Origin: CAYPNF01 sp964411985
GTDB lineage: Bacteria > Verrucomicrobiota > Verrucomicrobiia > Limisphaerales > J093
Assembly (NCBI GenBank): GCA_964411985.1
Contig: CAYPNF010000046.1
Span: forward strand, 1-64,000
Length of the DNA stretch: 64,000 nucleotides
Direction of reading: 5' to 3'
Part shown: positions 34,601 to 43,250 of the stretch, one piece after another
Layout of the letters: each line of letters opens with the position of its first letter
Position numbering within the stretch: position 1 is the stretch's first letter
Notes under the pieces: model-generated
Seen by the model: only the letters and a program-made list of their open reading frames with translations
What the model was told of the DNA's origin: nothing
Databases searched by the model: none
Made by a program: the position numbers and the translations under genes

Positions 34601-36825
34601 GCAAGCCCAAGGACACCGACGGCGATGGCCTGCCTGACTACTTGGAAGACCGCGATGGAGATAACGTGCTGGACGACGGAGAAACGGATTATCAAAACGC
34701 TGATACCGATTACGACGGGCGTAGCGACTACCAGGAATGGGCGGAGGACACCAACTCGCGGGATGCGATCAGCGCCACCCCAGTCCGGCTGGGGTACTGG
34801 CGCTTCAACACCACGCAATGGCGCAGCGAGGCGGGCTTCCTGCCCAAGGCCTCAGCCAACCTCACCGCTCTGGCCGACTGGAGCGGCACGGCGGTGAACA
34901 TCAATTCAGCTTCCGCCGCCTACCTGACCTACAAGGATCTCGAAACTGGCGGTCTAGCCAACTTCAACTGCCGCAAAGGCTCCGTCCGGTTCTGGTTCTG
35001 CCCGAGTTGGGCCAGCGGCACCGGACCCGGGGCCGAAGGTCGGCTTTTGGAGATGGGGGATGGCACCACGACTGGCGGACGGTGGAGCCTAATCGTCAAT
35101 GCTACGGGCACCCAAATATCGCTCCAGACTGCGCTGAACGGCACCACCACGACCCTGTGCTCGGCCGCGTTGAGCGTGCAGGCAAACACTTGGCATCAGG
35201 TGGTGGTCGTGTGGTCTTCGTCCGCGACGCAAGTCTACATTGACGGCGTAGCCGCGCAAATTGGCGGCGCTGTCACCATATGGCCGGTGGCAGCCTCGCG
35301 CGCGGCGACCGGCCTGGCCCTGGGCGCAACAAGCACGGGAGCATCGCCGGCTAAAGCCCAGTTCGATGAACTCGAGACCTTCAACTACCCGCTGGCCACC
35401 ACGACGATCGCTGCCGATTACGCGCAGGCCGATGCGGGTTCCATCGTCTTTGAGGCCCTTCCCGCACCGAGATTGACCTTATCTGTCCAAAGGATTAACA
35501 ATTGGGACGGTTACGGTTCAGTTAAGGCAACGCTCACGCTCTCGGGGATGGTGATGGGCCGCAACTACCAGATCTACTGCAAGGACAGCGCGAATTCGTA
35601 CTGGAGAATAGAAACATCGCTGCCAGCCAGTGCCACTCCAACAACTCTCGATATCGACATCACGAGCCGCCCGACTGTCATGTTCGCGGCGGCAGACGAC
35701 TTGGATACCGACCAAGACGGCCTTCCGGATGCCTATGAGTTCCTCGCTACGTTTACCGATCCCGCTAGCTACGATACAGGCTCGACAGGCATCTCTGACG
35801 GTGATCGCGATCTCGACGGGGACGGATGGATGAATCTGCAGGAAATGGCCAAGGGTACCAACCCGCTCGCCTTTGACATTCCTCCTGTGCCGACTGGGGT
35901 TGCTCTCCTCTGGAACCCGACTACGAAGCAGGCCACGGTGACGTGGGCAGCCTCCCCCGGGGCCGTTGCCTTCTATCGCGTGGTACGGCATGGAACCACG
36001 GCGGCCTTCTCCCTCAACACCACCCAACGGTCGGTCACCGACACGACCTTGGCCGCCCTCGCCTTGGATGCCAACAACCTCCCAGACGCAGTGTACTACT
36101 CGATCGAGGCTGTCTACAACAATGGGGCCGGCGGGACAACGACATCCGCGCTAGCGACGACCGATATCCTGTCTGATTTCGCCCCGTTCACCGGCACGGG
36201 CACACCGCCCACCGTGCCCAACGCGCCGCTGGTGCAGGCATCTGAGGCCGGTGTCTGGTCGTGCGCCGCCCGAGGTCCGAATGGTACCCTTCTCCTGCTG
36301 GTGCCGAGCCTCCCCGCCACGGCCACGGGGATTCGGCTGTTCAAATATGACGCCGATGGCACCACTGACAACGGATCCATCGAGGCTGCCCTAGGAACGA
36401 ATCCGCTGACGGACGTGGTGGCTGGCCGCTACGTCATCCCTGCCGCATTTCTCCCTCACAACCTGCCAGCCGACCCGCGGCCCCGCCATCATCTGTATCA
36501 ACTGTCGTTGCAGGTGATGTTCCAGAATGGCAAAGCGAGCGCACCAACTGTCGTCAACAGCGCCACCCTCCACGATTGGCTGCCTGAAAAAGTAAGCCGT
36601 TATCCTGGCGTGGTTGGGAATCAGCAGGTTCTTCAAAACGTGTACTTCCTGCTCAGGAGTGGTGGGAGCACAACGTTTCTGGACGCGTTTGTGATTCCCG
36701 GTTTCTTTCCCGCTTTCGTGTATGTCGAAGATCCGTACTGGGTTGCAGCCGATGTCAGCTCATTCGGATGGGATGCAAGGGGGCAACTCAACATATATGT
36801 ACCGTTCGAGAACCAGACTACCTAG
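31675..36825 (+). CDS. Giant secreted multidomain protein, part before the amber codon
   Basis: This 1716-codon reading frame is the first part of a 2553-codon frame broken by TAG at 36823. After a signal peptide (MKRGLVAGLVAVGLTGTVW), residues about 20-350 form an N-terminal domain. A right-handed beta-helix-like section follows (about 370-650, e.g. YYVTGSVTLSGTTTIEGGTV). A calcium-binding linker with DTDGDGLPDYLEDRDGDN (about 980-1030) leads to a LamG/concanavalin-like domain (about 1035-1260, GSVRFWFCP, WHQVVVVW). A second Asp-rich linker DTDQDGLPDAYEF (about 1342) and a fibronectin type III-like domain come next. It looks like an adhesin or surface glycan-binding protein. Reading continues coherently past the stop codon, so the annotated end is probably not the natural end. 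Confidence 0.75.
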   Translation: MKRGLVAGLVAVGLTGTVWTEEVNIVEAGPNHRVMQVVREESDPWGKTKLVPHQWQELATGLNRWDEDAKAFVPAEVQFEPLNTGHVIARKTAHQLILSPELSAEGAVELWGPENLHLRSTVLGIGVVDSVTGTNYLLATAKEKAELEVVSDSEVLIRDAFDSLSADIRYTIGLNCFEQDLILREQLTPELLADLGVNPKNARLFLMTEFFRPPQPRTKPSKVATTSGKVLADTTLEFGSMTIGAGRAFSEEEGQTKSAAGNAVQCSIGVGKEWKVLDGRQFLIESVQYEDLAPILEKLPVLDQARADTVKSKGTQMASLTKAKTTRQAKAPRFEHGKLLLGETKVVSIPRSSKGLAMGRTSGATIDYETVFSQSGLTLKSDTTYYVTGSVTLSGTTTIEGGTVVKYAANASSKITLDGIHCRTDRYRPAIFTSVHDDTVGQVIVPDSNHNPWTSYAATIALQLPNSTVTTLEHLRISHAARAIYVPGTYSTGIPTNTTHNFRHLQIVHCERGFDLNGVNYSGIYYYRALNAGNILLQNVNWPICGAYVLATAEHWTVDGAAQLTNLDGSGNTMTLRNSVLANVTSLGTVCYTIAASYNGFYNTSVSGSPAWTVYQTPFESVGAGAHYLTAASGFQDKGTSSIESALSLAIKKKTTYAPIELTAIITSDTVLRPQAQRDTNTLDLGFHYDPLDYTMSGIAVNNATLLLTNGVALGVYGSCGLELQSGAKLRSEGDPINLNQLVRYQLVQEQTDATGYAGTTPSALFKEGTTTAVAPDAQFRFTAMVAPSAGGDLFNGGAKLTGLAMMDCQLLGGRFSFKGDSTARTLALTNNLFERVACEFGNTSDNLTAYAYNNLFRYSCLNLKPPTGSTWTWKDNVFDNTPITQGANGIPNSNNAYLTGATTLTPVGGGNVALASFAYVTSTLGRYYQSGTALQNGSRLAALAGLYHYTAQTGSTKEGDTQVDIGFHYVVLSAGKPKDTDGDGLPDYLEDRDGDNVLDDGETDYQNADTDYDGRSDYQEWAEDTNSRDAISATPVRLGYWRFNTTQWRSEAGFLPKASANLTALADWSGTAVNINSASAAYLTYKDLETGGLANFNCRKGSVRFWFCPSWASGTGPGAEGRLLEMGDGTTTGGRWSLIVNATGTQISLQTALNGTTTTLCSAALSVQANTWHQVVVVWSSSATQVYIDGVAAQIGGAVTIWPVAASRAATGLALGATSTGASPAKAQFDELETFNYPLATTTIAADYAQADAGSIVFEALPAPRLTLSVQRINNWDGYGSVKATLTLSGMVMGRNYQIYCKDSANSYWRIETSLPASATPTTLDIDITSRPTVMFAAADDLDTDQDGLPDAYEFLATFTDPASYDTGSTGISDGDRDLDGDGWMNLQEMAKGTNPLAFDIPPVPTGVALLWNPTTKQATVTWAASPGAVAFYRVVRHGTTAAFSLNTTQRSVTDTTLAALALDANNLPDAVYYSIEAVYNNGAGGTTTSALATTDILSDFAPFTGTGTPPTVPNAPLVQASEAGVWSCAARGPNGTLLLLVPSLPATATGIRLFKYDADGTTDNGSIEAALGTNPLTDVVAGRYVIPAAFLPHNLPADPRPRHHLYQLSLQVMFQNGKASAPTVVNSATLHDWLPEKVSRYPGVVGNQQVLQNVYFLLRSGGSTTFLDAFVIPGFFPAFVYVEDPYWVAADVSSFGWDARGQLNIYVPFENQTT
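36823..36825 (+). other. Single in-frame amber codon inside a 2553-codon reading frame
   Basis: ACC-TAG-GCC lies in the same frame as both flanking coding parts. The 60 codons between it and the next possible start (GTG 37006) are open and protein-like (ANYTYDAVAFTHAGWQHHFW...). One change (CAG to TAG) would explain it. Options are a recent nonsense mutation, a base-call error, or read-through. Confidence 0.9.
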
Positions 36826-37005
36826 GCCAACTATACATACGATGCGGTTGCATTCACACATGCCGGATGGCAGCATCATTTCTGGCCATTTGAAGGGTAT
36901 AACGACTATCCGGCCTATCCAAACGCAAACCGTTATACCACAGCCTACGATCAGATCGATGCGACATCCGGCACGTCTCCCCTGACCAGCTTCAGCTCGG
37001 GAACA

Positions 37006-39333
37006 GTGCTCTACGATGCTTCGGCCATCGAGTGGGCGATGACCCTAGACCATCGATCAGATGGCGATTATTACACACTCTCATCCATCACCCCTAGCGT
37101 ATTTGGACTTAGACCGACGTCAGCAACACTGATTTCCGTGTTACCCGACTGGATCAGTTCAACCAGTCATCAGAGCTACTCTCTTACACCCGGCATCCCG
37201 GTGAAGGTCAGCGGACAAGCATCGTACGCCTTTCTGAACAACCAAGATCCAACTCTTCAGCCAGCAGGTTGGCTCTTTCGCGGAGACCCTCTCAGCGGTT
37301 TCGAGGACGCGAATCCTCACAGAATTCCGCCGCCCCCAGCGATTCCGCAGCAGGAACCGATGCTCGTCGCCACGGTGGGACACATCAGTACCCTGCAAGG
37401 CTGGCGGATCTATGCTGTGCAAAACAATAACGTTCAAAACCGGTTCGCGTATCTTGGACAGTACTTCGACAAGGCTTACAAGGCGGATGCGAACGGGCAA
37501 CCCACTGCGATGGAAACGGGGGTGTTGAACGAATACGGCGAGTTCATGCCAACAGACGTTGGCCCCACTGTGGTCACGACAAAGGCCAACACTGATACAG
37601 TGAAAGGGCAATGCACCGTTCAAGTGACAGCACTGGTGGTTGATGCCAACCATGACGGTACCATGGACACGTCCCTTCTCGGCAAGGACGCTACCAGCCG
37701 CGAGCGTCCGTTCCTGTTTTGGGTCAACAACGATTACGATCGTCTCGATGACTCCTTGGGAGTACTGGCGGATGTGGAGCATGCCGCCTGCGCAGCCGAT
37801 ACCACGCGTTACTATACCGATGCGGAGTATCTTGGTTTCACGCCGCAAAGAGGTCCATTTCCTGGAATCCCATCCACGCGGGACCTGGAAGACTATACAC
37901 GCTTATGGATTCCTGGACTGACCCAGATTCTGAACGGTGATCAGGGTCTTGTCGCGCGGCTATTCTTCAGGCCCATAAGTGGTGCACCGGCGGTACGGAT
38001 GTTTAGATCTGTTGAATCGGATGGTGGCAAGGGGTACCTCACGGATGCGTCCACCGCTGCCACGCAAGTTCAATCGTCGCAAACTCATTTCCTCGGCATT
38101 GTGGATTCATCTCAGTATATCGAGCTAGATCACTCATCGCCGCTATCCGATCATCTCATCTTTTGCGGCTCAGGAGTCGGCACTGGAGAACTCGTGCTCC
38201 AGCTTTACAACAATGACGACGGATACTGGGATCAGTTCAACGCATGGACACCCTATGCGCTCGCTGAGCACTCGATATTCGTTGATCTGAAGGATATCAA
38301 GGAAATGTACGAACGCTGGACTGTTGGCGACAGCGGAGGGCAAGTGCCTTATCAGATTGCTCGGCTCGCGGACAACGACCTGCCGCTAAGTGGTCAGTTT
38401 AGCTATCCGGCAAGCCCGGCGTCCGACACCCCATATGTGTTGTTCGTTCATGGTTGGAACATGGCGACGTGGGAAAAGGACCGGTTCGCCGAGACAGCGT
38501 TCAAGCGGCTCTACTGGCTGGGGTACGCGGGGCGGTTCGGCTCCTTCCGATGGCCAACGATGAAACTGAAGGGGCTAGAAGCACTGGACGTCGACAACTT
38601 CGACAAGAGTGAGCGCCAAGCATGGCGATCCGGCGCGCCGCTTCGTCAATTGCTGACACAACTGAATGCGCGGTATCCCAATCAGGTGCGGCTGATCGCT
38701 CACAGCATGGGCAACGTCGTGGCTGGGGAAGCGTTGCGATCCAGCCCGCAGGTGGTTGACACTTACGTTGCGATGCAAGCGGCCCTGCCGGCCCGGGCTT
38801 ATTTCCGCGGATCGCCGCTTCGAACAATACCCTCCCCCTTTAATGACAATACCACAGAGCTGTATTGGTCGTACCCTCCTTCTGGCGGAAATCTCTGCTA
38901 CTTCGCGGGAAGCGCGGGGGCAACAATATTTGCGAACTACTTCAATGCAGCTGACTGGGCACTCGAGAAGTGGAACATCGACCAGAATGCCAAACCTGCA
39001 AACGTTGTGTCCAAGTATTCGTTTGACCAGTATACGGGAACGTTTTACCGGTATCGTGGCGGATCAAAGCAGCAAATCCTCACCTGCCCTGCAGACACCT
39101 TCGAGCTGTTCGCTCTGTGCGTGGAGGGGCAATCGCTTGCCTTGGGTGCGCAAGCGGGCGTGGCGGGAGTGTTCACCACTGGCATGCAGGTCGACCTCAA
39201 CGCCACTTTTGGATTCGGAAGTACTCATCCAGGCCATAGTGCGCAATTCCACGATTCGTTTGCGCAACGTGCCCCGTTTTGGAGGAGTCTGAGTGAGACG
39301 CTACAACTCCCTTTGAACGCGCCTCCGCCTTAA
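37006..39333 (+). CDS. C-terminal part of the giant protein, ending in an alpha/beta hydrolase
   Basis: In frame with 31675-36825; true coding resumes at 36826 directly after the amber codon. GTG 37006 is only the first possible start and has no convincing ribosome binding site. As a separate gene it would give 775 residues. Residues about 1-420 are beta-rich with VQVTALVVDANHDGTMDTSL. Residues about 465-700 form an alpha/beta hydrolase: oxyanion motif VLFVHGWNMATW, nucleophile elbow LIAHSMGNVVAGE, and a late HPGHSAQFHDSF with candidate catalytic His. It would lack a signal peptide if translated alone, so export needs the upstream part. Base composition here looks more AT-rich than in the first part. 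Lipase, esterase or peptidase activity is possible. Confidence 0.65.
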   Translation: MLYDASAIEWAMTLDHRSDGDYYTLSSITPSVFGLRPTSATLISVLPDWISSTSHQSYSLTPGIPVKVSGQASYAFLNNQDPTLQPAGWLFRGDPLSGFEDANPHRIPPPPAIPQQEPMLVATVGHISTLQGWRIYAVQNNNVQNRFAYLGQYFDKAYKADANGQPTAMETGVLNEYGEFMPTDVGPTVVTTKANTDTVKGQCTVQVTALVVDANHDGTMDTSLLGKDATSRERPFLFWVNNDYDRLDDSLGVLADVEHAACAADTTRYYTDAEYLGFTPQRGPFPGIPSTRDLEDYTRLWIPGLTQILNGDQGLVARLFFRPISGAPAVRMFRSVESDGGKGYLTDASTAATQVQSSQTHFLGIVDSSQYIELDHSSPLSDHLIFCGSGVGTGELVLQLYNNDDGYWDQFNAWTPYALAEHSIFVDLKDIKEMYERWTVGDSGGQVPYQIARLADNDLPLSGQFSYPASPASDTPYVLFVHGWNMATWEKDRFAETAFKRLYWLGYAGRFGSFRWPTMKLKGLEALDVDNFDKSERQAWRSGAPLRQLLTQLNARYPNQVRLIAHSMGNVVAGEALRSSPQVVDTYVAMQAALPARAYFRGSPLRTIPSPFNDNTTELYWSYPPSGGNLCYFAGSAGATIFANYFNAADWALEKWNIDQNAKPANVVSKYSFDQYTGTFYRYRGGSKQQILTCPADTFELFALCVEGQSLALGAQAGVAGVFTTGMQVDLNATFGFGSTHPGHSAQFHDSFAQRAPFWRSLSETLQLPLNAPPP

Positions 39334-39347
39334 GCTCAAGAGCATCT

Positions 39348-40418
39348 ATGAGAAAAGTAATGCTGTGGGTAGTGATAGGAGTTCTGTTGGTACTGGTGGG
39401 ACTGCTGTGCTGGCCTCTGCGAACACCAGTGACGTCCAAGCTGGGTGCTGACGGTGACTCCACCCCGGCTCCGGCAGCGGCACATTCCGGTGCAGCACGC
39501 AAGGATCGAGCTATACTAAACGGCGCACCGAGGAACGAGCGAGAACCGATAGACACGAATGCCACAACGTGGCGGGAACAGTCGCAGGAGGAAATTGTTG
39601 CGACCAGAAAATTAGTCGCGGAGGCTAACAACGTGGTAGTCAACTTTTGGGGTCAAGTGGTGGACCAAGACGATCAGCCCCTGCCGGGAGTGCGCGTCAT
39701 CATGAGTGTCAGAAAGTGGCATTTTGCTTTGGTGGGAGGCTTCGACAGCACTTTTCCTGAGTTCGTGGCGCAGACCGATGGTAATGGGAGATTCGAACTC
39801 CGCAATGGCAGGGGCGACAACTTGAGTATTAAGGCGCTGACGAAGGAGGGCTACGAGGCGGAGCCTGGGGCTCTGCGTTCGTGGGGATACAATGGCGCTG
39901 AGGTGCTAGTACCCGACCCGGCTGCTCCAGTGGTCCTGAAAATGTGGAAGGCGGATATCCGTGAGAAGTTGATCGAGGGCTTGAAGTTCATCAGGCTCCA
40001 ACTGGACGGTCGTGCCTACACTGTGGACTTCGTGAAGGGGACGTGTGCGGAAGGCGAAGGCGAGGGTGACGTGCGCTTCTCGATGAGGCGCTCGCCAGAC
40101 GCGGCGTTGGCGGAAATGTCCGATCGAGTTTTTGAGATGATCGTTATCAACGGCGGATGGGTCGAGGAGACCGACGCCCGGTCACCCATGTATGCCGCAC
40201 CGGAGAATGGCTATGTCGCCAGATTTGAGAGTCATGCGAAATTCCTGGACGAAAGAGGTCCAGACCCGTTTTCTAAGCGCTTCTATCTGCGTTCGAGGGA
40301 TGGGAAATTGCACGGGAGGGTGCGCCTCGCCGTCCTTGGGCGGACTTTTGGCGCGAACGAGGGTGAAATCCGGCTTGAGTACGCGGTGAACCCATCGGGG
40401 AGTCGCGTGCTGCGATAG
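39348..40418 (+). CDS. Membrane-anchored protein with carboxypeptidase-regulatory-like domain
   Basis: A 356-residue protein. One N-terminal TM (VMLWVVIGVLLVLVGLLCW, about 4-22) anchors it, followed by a disordered linker rich in Ala/Pro. Residues about 98-195 form a CarboxypepD_reg-like beta-sandwich (FWGQVVDQDDQPLPGVRVIM, TDGNGRFELRNGRGDNLSIK). The remaining 160 residues are unrecognised and beta-rich. It starts 14 bp after the giant protein's stop, so they are probably co-transcribed; it may be a periplasmic partner or assembly factor for it (inference). Confidence 0.75.
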   Translation: MRKVMLWVVIGVLLVLVGLLCWPLRTPVTSKLGADGDSTPAPAAAHSGAARKDRAILNGAPRNEREPIDTNATTWREQSQEEIVATRKLVAEANNVVVNFWGQVVDQDDQPLPGVRVIMSVRKWHFALVGGFDSTFPEFVAQTDGNGRFELRNGRGDNLSIKALTKEGYEAEPGALRSWGYNGAEVLVPDPAAPVVLKMWKADIREKLIEGLKFIRLQLDGRAYTVDFVKGTCAEGEGEGDVRFSMRRSPDAALAEMSDRVFEMIVINGGWVEETDARSPMYAAPENGYVARFESHAKFLDERGPDPFSKRFYLRSRDGKLHGRVRLAVLGRTFGANEGEIRLEYAVNPSGSRVLR

Positions 40419-40878
40419 TCAGGAGCGAAGGGGGGCGAGAAAATGGAGGCACAACGCCTCCGGGGTCGCATCTCAACATATGATTCCGCTGAAGAAGTAC
40501 CCCTCTCGCCCGGGCGGTTCGCACACGCCCGGCTGGGGACGGTTAATCCCCATAAGGGGGCATTAGTATCGTGAAGAACCTTAATGGATAACACTTTCTG
40601 TTATAAGGAAGAGTAGGAACCTTGTGCATCTTGCTGTCAGGGTTTTGTTGGAAGTGATTTCCGTAGTGGCGGTTTCGAATCAACTTCCGGTGAGGATGGA
40701 GGGTGCCTTCTTGCTTCACCATTTTCTGATTGATTCCCCTGGTTCATAGAGACACATTCTGCGCCATGCCGGATGGTTACAACCCCAAACCGATCGCCCT
40801 TTCGGCGGCGGACCGTTGTGCCCGGCTGAACACTCCGAAAGTGACCTCCCAAAGGTCAGAAACCTCATAGAAAGAAAA
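40419..40878. other. Intergenic stretch with direct-repeat copy 2
   Basis: A 460-bp gap. It holds a CCGGGCG/CGCCCGG stem (40510-40532), a CCCC-ATAA-GGGG hairpin near 40548-40559, and repeat copy 2. No gene is supported; a small minus-strand frame across it (40637-40852) exists only because of the repeat. Confidence 0.55.
40569..40706 (+). repeat. 138-bp direct repeat, copy 2
   Basis: Second copy of 31394-31530, same orientation, about 9.2 kb away. Both stem-loops are retained; the 5-nt loop of the first changes CTTCC to CTTTC and the second gains one G in its loop, keeping both stems intact. Confidence 0.85.
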
Positions 40879-42006
40879 ATGAAAGTTAGCTTCTACGGAC
40901 ACGCACGGCAGTACCACAACATCAAGGCGGAAATTGACGCCAACATTTTCAAGGTGTTGGAAAGTGAACAATATGTGATGGGACCCATGCTCAAGCAGTT
41001 CGAGGAGGAACTGAAGCAGTATTCGGGCACCAAGTATGCCATCGGCGTCGGCAACGGAACTGATGCTATCTGGCTCGTGTTGATGGCGCTAGGGATCGGG
41101 CCTGGCGACGAATGCATCACCACCACCAACACCTTCTTCGCAACCGCCGAAGCGATCTGGATTGCGGGAGCGACCGCTGTTTTCGTCGACTGCGATCCCA
41201 AGACGAAGTGCATTGATCCCACCCTGATCGAGAAGGCAATCACCCCGAAGACCAAAGCCATCATCCCGGTCCACCTTTACGGCCAGTGCGCGGACATGAA
41301 GGCGATCCGCAAGATTGCGGACAAACACAACCTGAAGGTCATTGAAGACAACGCGCAAGCTATTGATTCCAATGGAGATGGATTCAAAGTAGGCGAATTG
41401 GCCGATGCCGCCGCCACCAGTTTCATCATTCAGAAGAACCTCGGGACCTTCGGCGACAGCGGCGCGGTGATCACCAACAATTCCGAGATTGATCGGATTG
41501 TTCGCAAGCTCCGCAACCACGGTTCCGACCAACGTTCCGTCCACAGCTACGGCTTTAACAGCCGGCTGGACGACATTCATGCGGGTGTTCTGAGCGCCAA
41601 GCTTAAGCACATCACTGCCTGGTCCGACCTGCGCCGCAAATGGGCTGCGCGCTACACGGCTGGGCTCCAAGGTGCCAAGTACTTTGATCTGCCCTATGCG
41701 ACCCCCGGTTATCGTCACGTGTACCATCTGTATGTGATCGAAACCAAAGATTCCAAGCAGCGCGATCCGATGCTCAAATTCCTGAATGACAATGGGGTGG
41801 ATGCCAAGTGCCACTACCCGATCGCGATTCATCAACAGCCCGGCTATCCGTGGGGCAAGGACGCTCGCATCGTCGGCCCGATCCCCAACGCCGAGAAGAA
41901 CGCTGCTTCCTGCATCAGTCTGCCCATGTTCCCTGAGTTGACGGAGGCGGAAGTCGACTACGTCATCCAGAAGGTGATGGAATACGACAAGACGCTCAGC
42001 AAGTAG
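40879..42006 (+). CDS. DegT/DnrJ/EryC1/StrS sugar aminotransferase
   Basis: A 375-residue PLP enzyme of fold type I. Motifs are YAIGVGNGTDAIWLVLMALG, the PLP-ring Asp in VIEDNAQA (Asp157) and the Schiff-base Lys186 in SFIIQKNLGTFGDSGA. The family transaminates keto sugars of nucleotide-sugar pathways, often with Glu or Gln as donor. ATG 40879 is used; a TTG at 40816 would add a tail without similarity. An intrinsic terminator follows. The next gene is a cytosolic Gfo/Idh/MocA oxidoreductase, a common partner that makes the keto sugar. An amino-sugar pathway for surface glycans is therefore plausible. Confidence 0.93.
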   Translation: MKVSFYGHARQYHNIKAEIDANIFKVLESEQYVMGPMLKQFEEELKQYSGTKYAIGVGNGTDAIWLVLMALGIGPGDECITTTNTFFATAEAIWIAGATAVFVDCDPKTKCIDPTLIEKAITPKTKAIIPVHLYGQCADMKAIRKIADKHNLKVIEDNAQAIDSNGDGFKVGELADAAATSFIIQKNLGTFGDSGAVITNNSEIDRIVRKLRNHGSDQRSVHSYGFNSRLDDIHAGVLSAKLKHITAWSDLRRKWAARYTAGLQGAKYFDLPYATPGYRHVYHLYVIETKDSKQRDPMLKFLNDNGVDAKCHYPIAIHQQPGYPWGKDARIVGPIPNAEKNAASCISLPMFPELTEAEVDYVIQKVMEYDKTLSK

Positions 42007-42024
42007 GAATTCGGAATCAACAGC

Positions 42025-42064
42025 GGAACCGCTGGATCCTTAACCTGGTCCAGCGGTTCCTTTT
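42025..42064 (+). terminator. Intrinsic terminator
   Basis: GGAACCGCTGGA (42025-42036) pairs perfectly with TCCAGCGGTTCC (42049-42060), 12-nt loop, followed by TTTTCT. It lies 18 bp after the aminotransferase stop and ends that transcript before the next gene. Confidence 0.92.
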
Positions 42065-42096
42065 CTCAGACCGATCAGCAATCTCAAAAGAATTCT

Positions 42097-43164
42097 ATGA
42101 GCAAGAAATACAGTGTGATGGTGGTGGGAGTGGGCAAACGCGGGATGCACCATGCAACGGCATTCCAGGCGAATCCCAACTTCCAGGTGACGGGCCTTTG
42201 CGACATCGACGCAGCCCGGGTGAGTGCGGCAGCGGCCAAGTTGGGGAATCCTCGCACCGGTGCCGACGCTGCCGCGCTCGCGAAGGAGTTGAAGCCCGAC
42301 GTCTTTTGTTTCTGCACGCTTCCGACGCTTCGCTTGGGGATGATCCAGGCGGCGATCGATGCGGGCGCGAAGATGATCGCGTTCGAAAAACCTATCGCGC
42401 AAACCAGCACCGAGGCGATGCAAATCAAGGCTTTGCTGGACAAACATCCAGTGAAGGTGGTGGTAAGCCATCAGCACCGCTATGGAGAACACTATCAGAA
42501 GGTGGCGGAGGTCATTGCCAGTGGAGCTTTGGGCAGGGTTCATACCGTGTATGCCACGGCGACCGGTTGGATGATGCACATGATGAGCCATCTCATCGAG
42601 TACATGAATTGGTACAACGGCCAGGCGGCCGCTCAGTGGGTTATGGCCCAGGCCGCCGGACGCGGCAAACTAGCCGATCTCCACGTTTCTCCTGACTACA
42701 TCGCTGGATTCATCCAGTATGCGAACGGAGTCCGCGGTATTGTCGAGTGCGGTGCCGGAGCCCCTGACGTCCCCGAGGTTCCGTACTGGTGGCGCAAGTG
42801 CCGCATTGGCGCCCAGGGCACCGACGGTTTTGCCGAAGTCATGACTGGCGGTGGTTGGCGTGCTGTCACCAAGAACGGCGTGATGTCGGGTGGCGGTTCG
42901 ATGAATTACGACCTCGACATGCCCCCGTACATCCAGGATATGGCGCTCTGGCTGGACGACGAGCAAAAGCCGCATCCTTGCCGGTTCGAGGTGGCTTACC
43001 AGGGCTTCGAAATCATGACCGCCCTCTGCCGCTCGGTAGTGGAGGGTGGCCAGGTGGCGCTGCCGCTGACCACGGGCATGGACGAGTTGGCTGCGTTGAA
43101 GGCTAAACTGCCTGACCGCAAGGTTCTCTTCTCCTTAGCGGAGAACGCCAAGGAATACGCCTAG
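42097..43164 (+). CDS. Cytosolic Gfo/Idh/MocA family oxidoreductase
   Basis: A 355-residue enzyme without a signal peptide. The Rossmann motif MVVGVGKRGMHHA (8-20) is followed by FCTLPTLRLGM and the signature AFEKPIAQTS with its Lys. The C-terminal half has the usual open beta-sheet. It probably oxidises a sugar or inositol at C2/C3/C4 with NAD(P). It sits between a sugar aminotransferase and two glycosidase-like genes. The strong terminator upstream shows that it has its own promoter or relies on read-through. Confidence 0.92.
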   Translation: MSKKYSVMVVGVGKRGMHHATAFQANPNFQVTGLCDIDAARVSAAAAKLGNPRTGADAAALAKELKPDVFCFCTLPTLRLGMIQAAIDAGAKMIAFEKPIAQTSTEAMQIKALLDKHPVKVVVSHQHRYGEHYQKVAEVIASGALGRVHTVYATATGWMMHMMSHLIEYMNWYNGQAAAQWVMAQAAGRGKLADLHVSPDYIAGFIQYANGVRGIVECGAGAPDVPEVPYWWRKCRIGAQGTDGFAEVMTGGGWRAVTKNGVMSGGGSMNYDLDMPPYIQDMALWLDDEQKPHPCRFEVAYQGFEIMTALCRSVVEGGQVALPLTTGMDELAALKAKLPDRKVLFSLAENAKEYA

Positions 43165-43218
43165 AGCCCTTTGGGAACGAACCGGAATGGACGGAATTCC
43201 GGTAACCGCGCTTGCGGG

Positions 43219-43250
43219 CATGGGCCTGATTCTGCTTGGATAGGCCCATG
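43219..43250 (+). promoter_or_regulatory. Stem-loop that includes the GH2 start codon
   Basis: CATGGGCCT (43219-43227) pairs perfectly with AGGCCCATG (43242-43250) over a 14-nt loop, and the last three bases of the right arm are the ATG at 43248. Just upstream are a CCGGAAT/ATTCCGG stem (43182-43202) and a CCGC/GCGG stem. Confidence 0.5.

Noticed and set aside
31394..40706. The 137/138-bp repeats as integron attC sites
   Set aside because: Only two copies, no GTTRRRY core, no integrase, and the intervening genes are far larger than usual cassettes.
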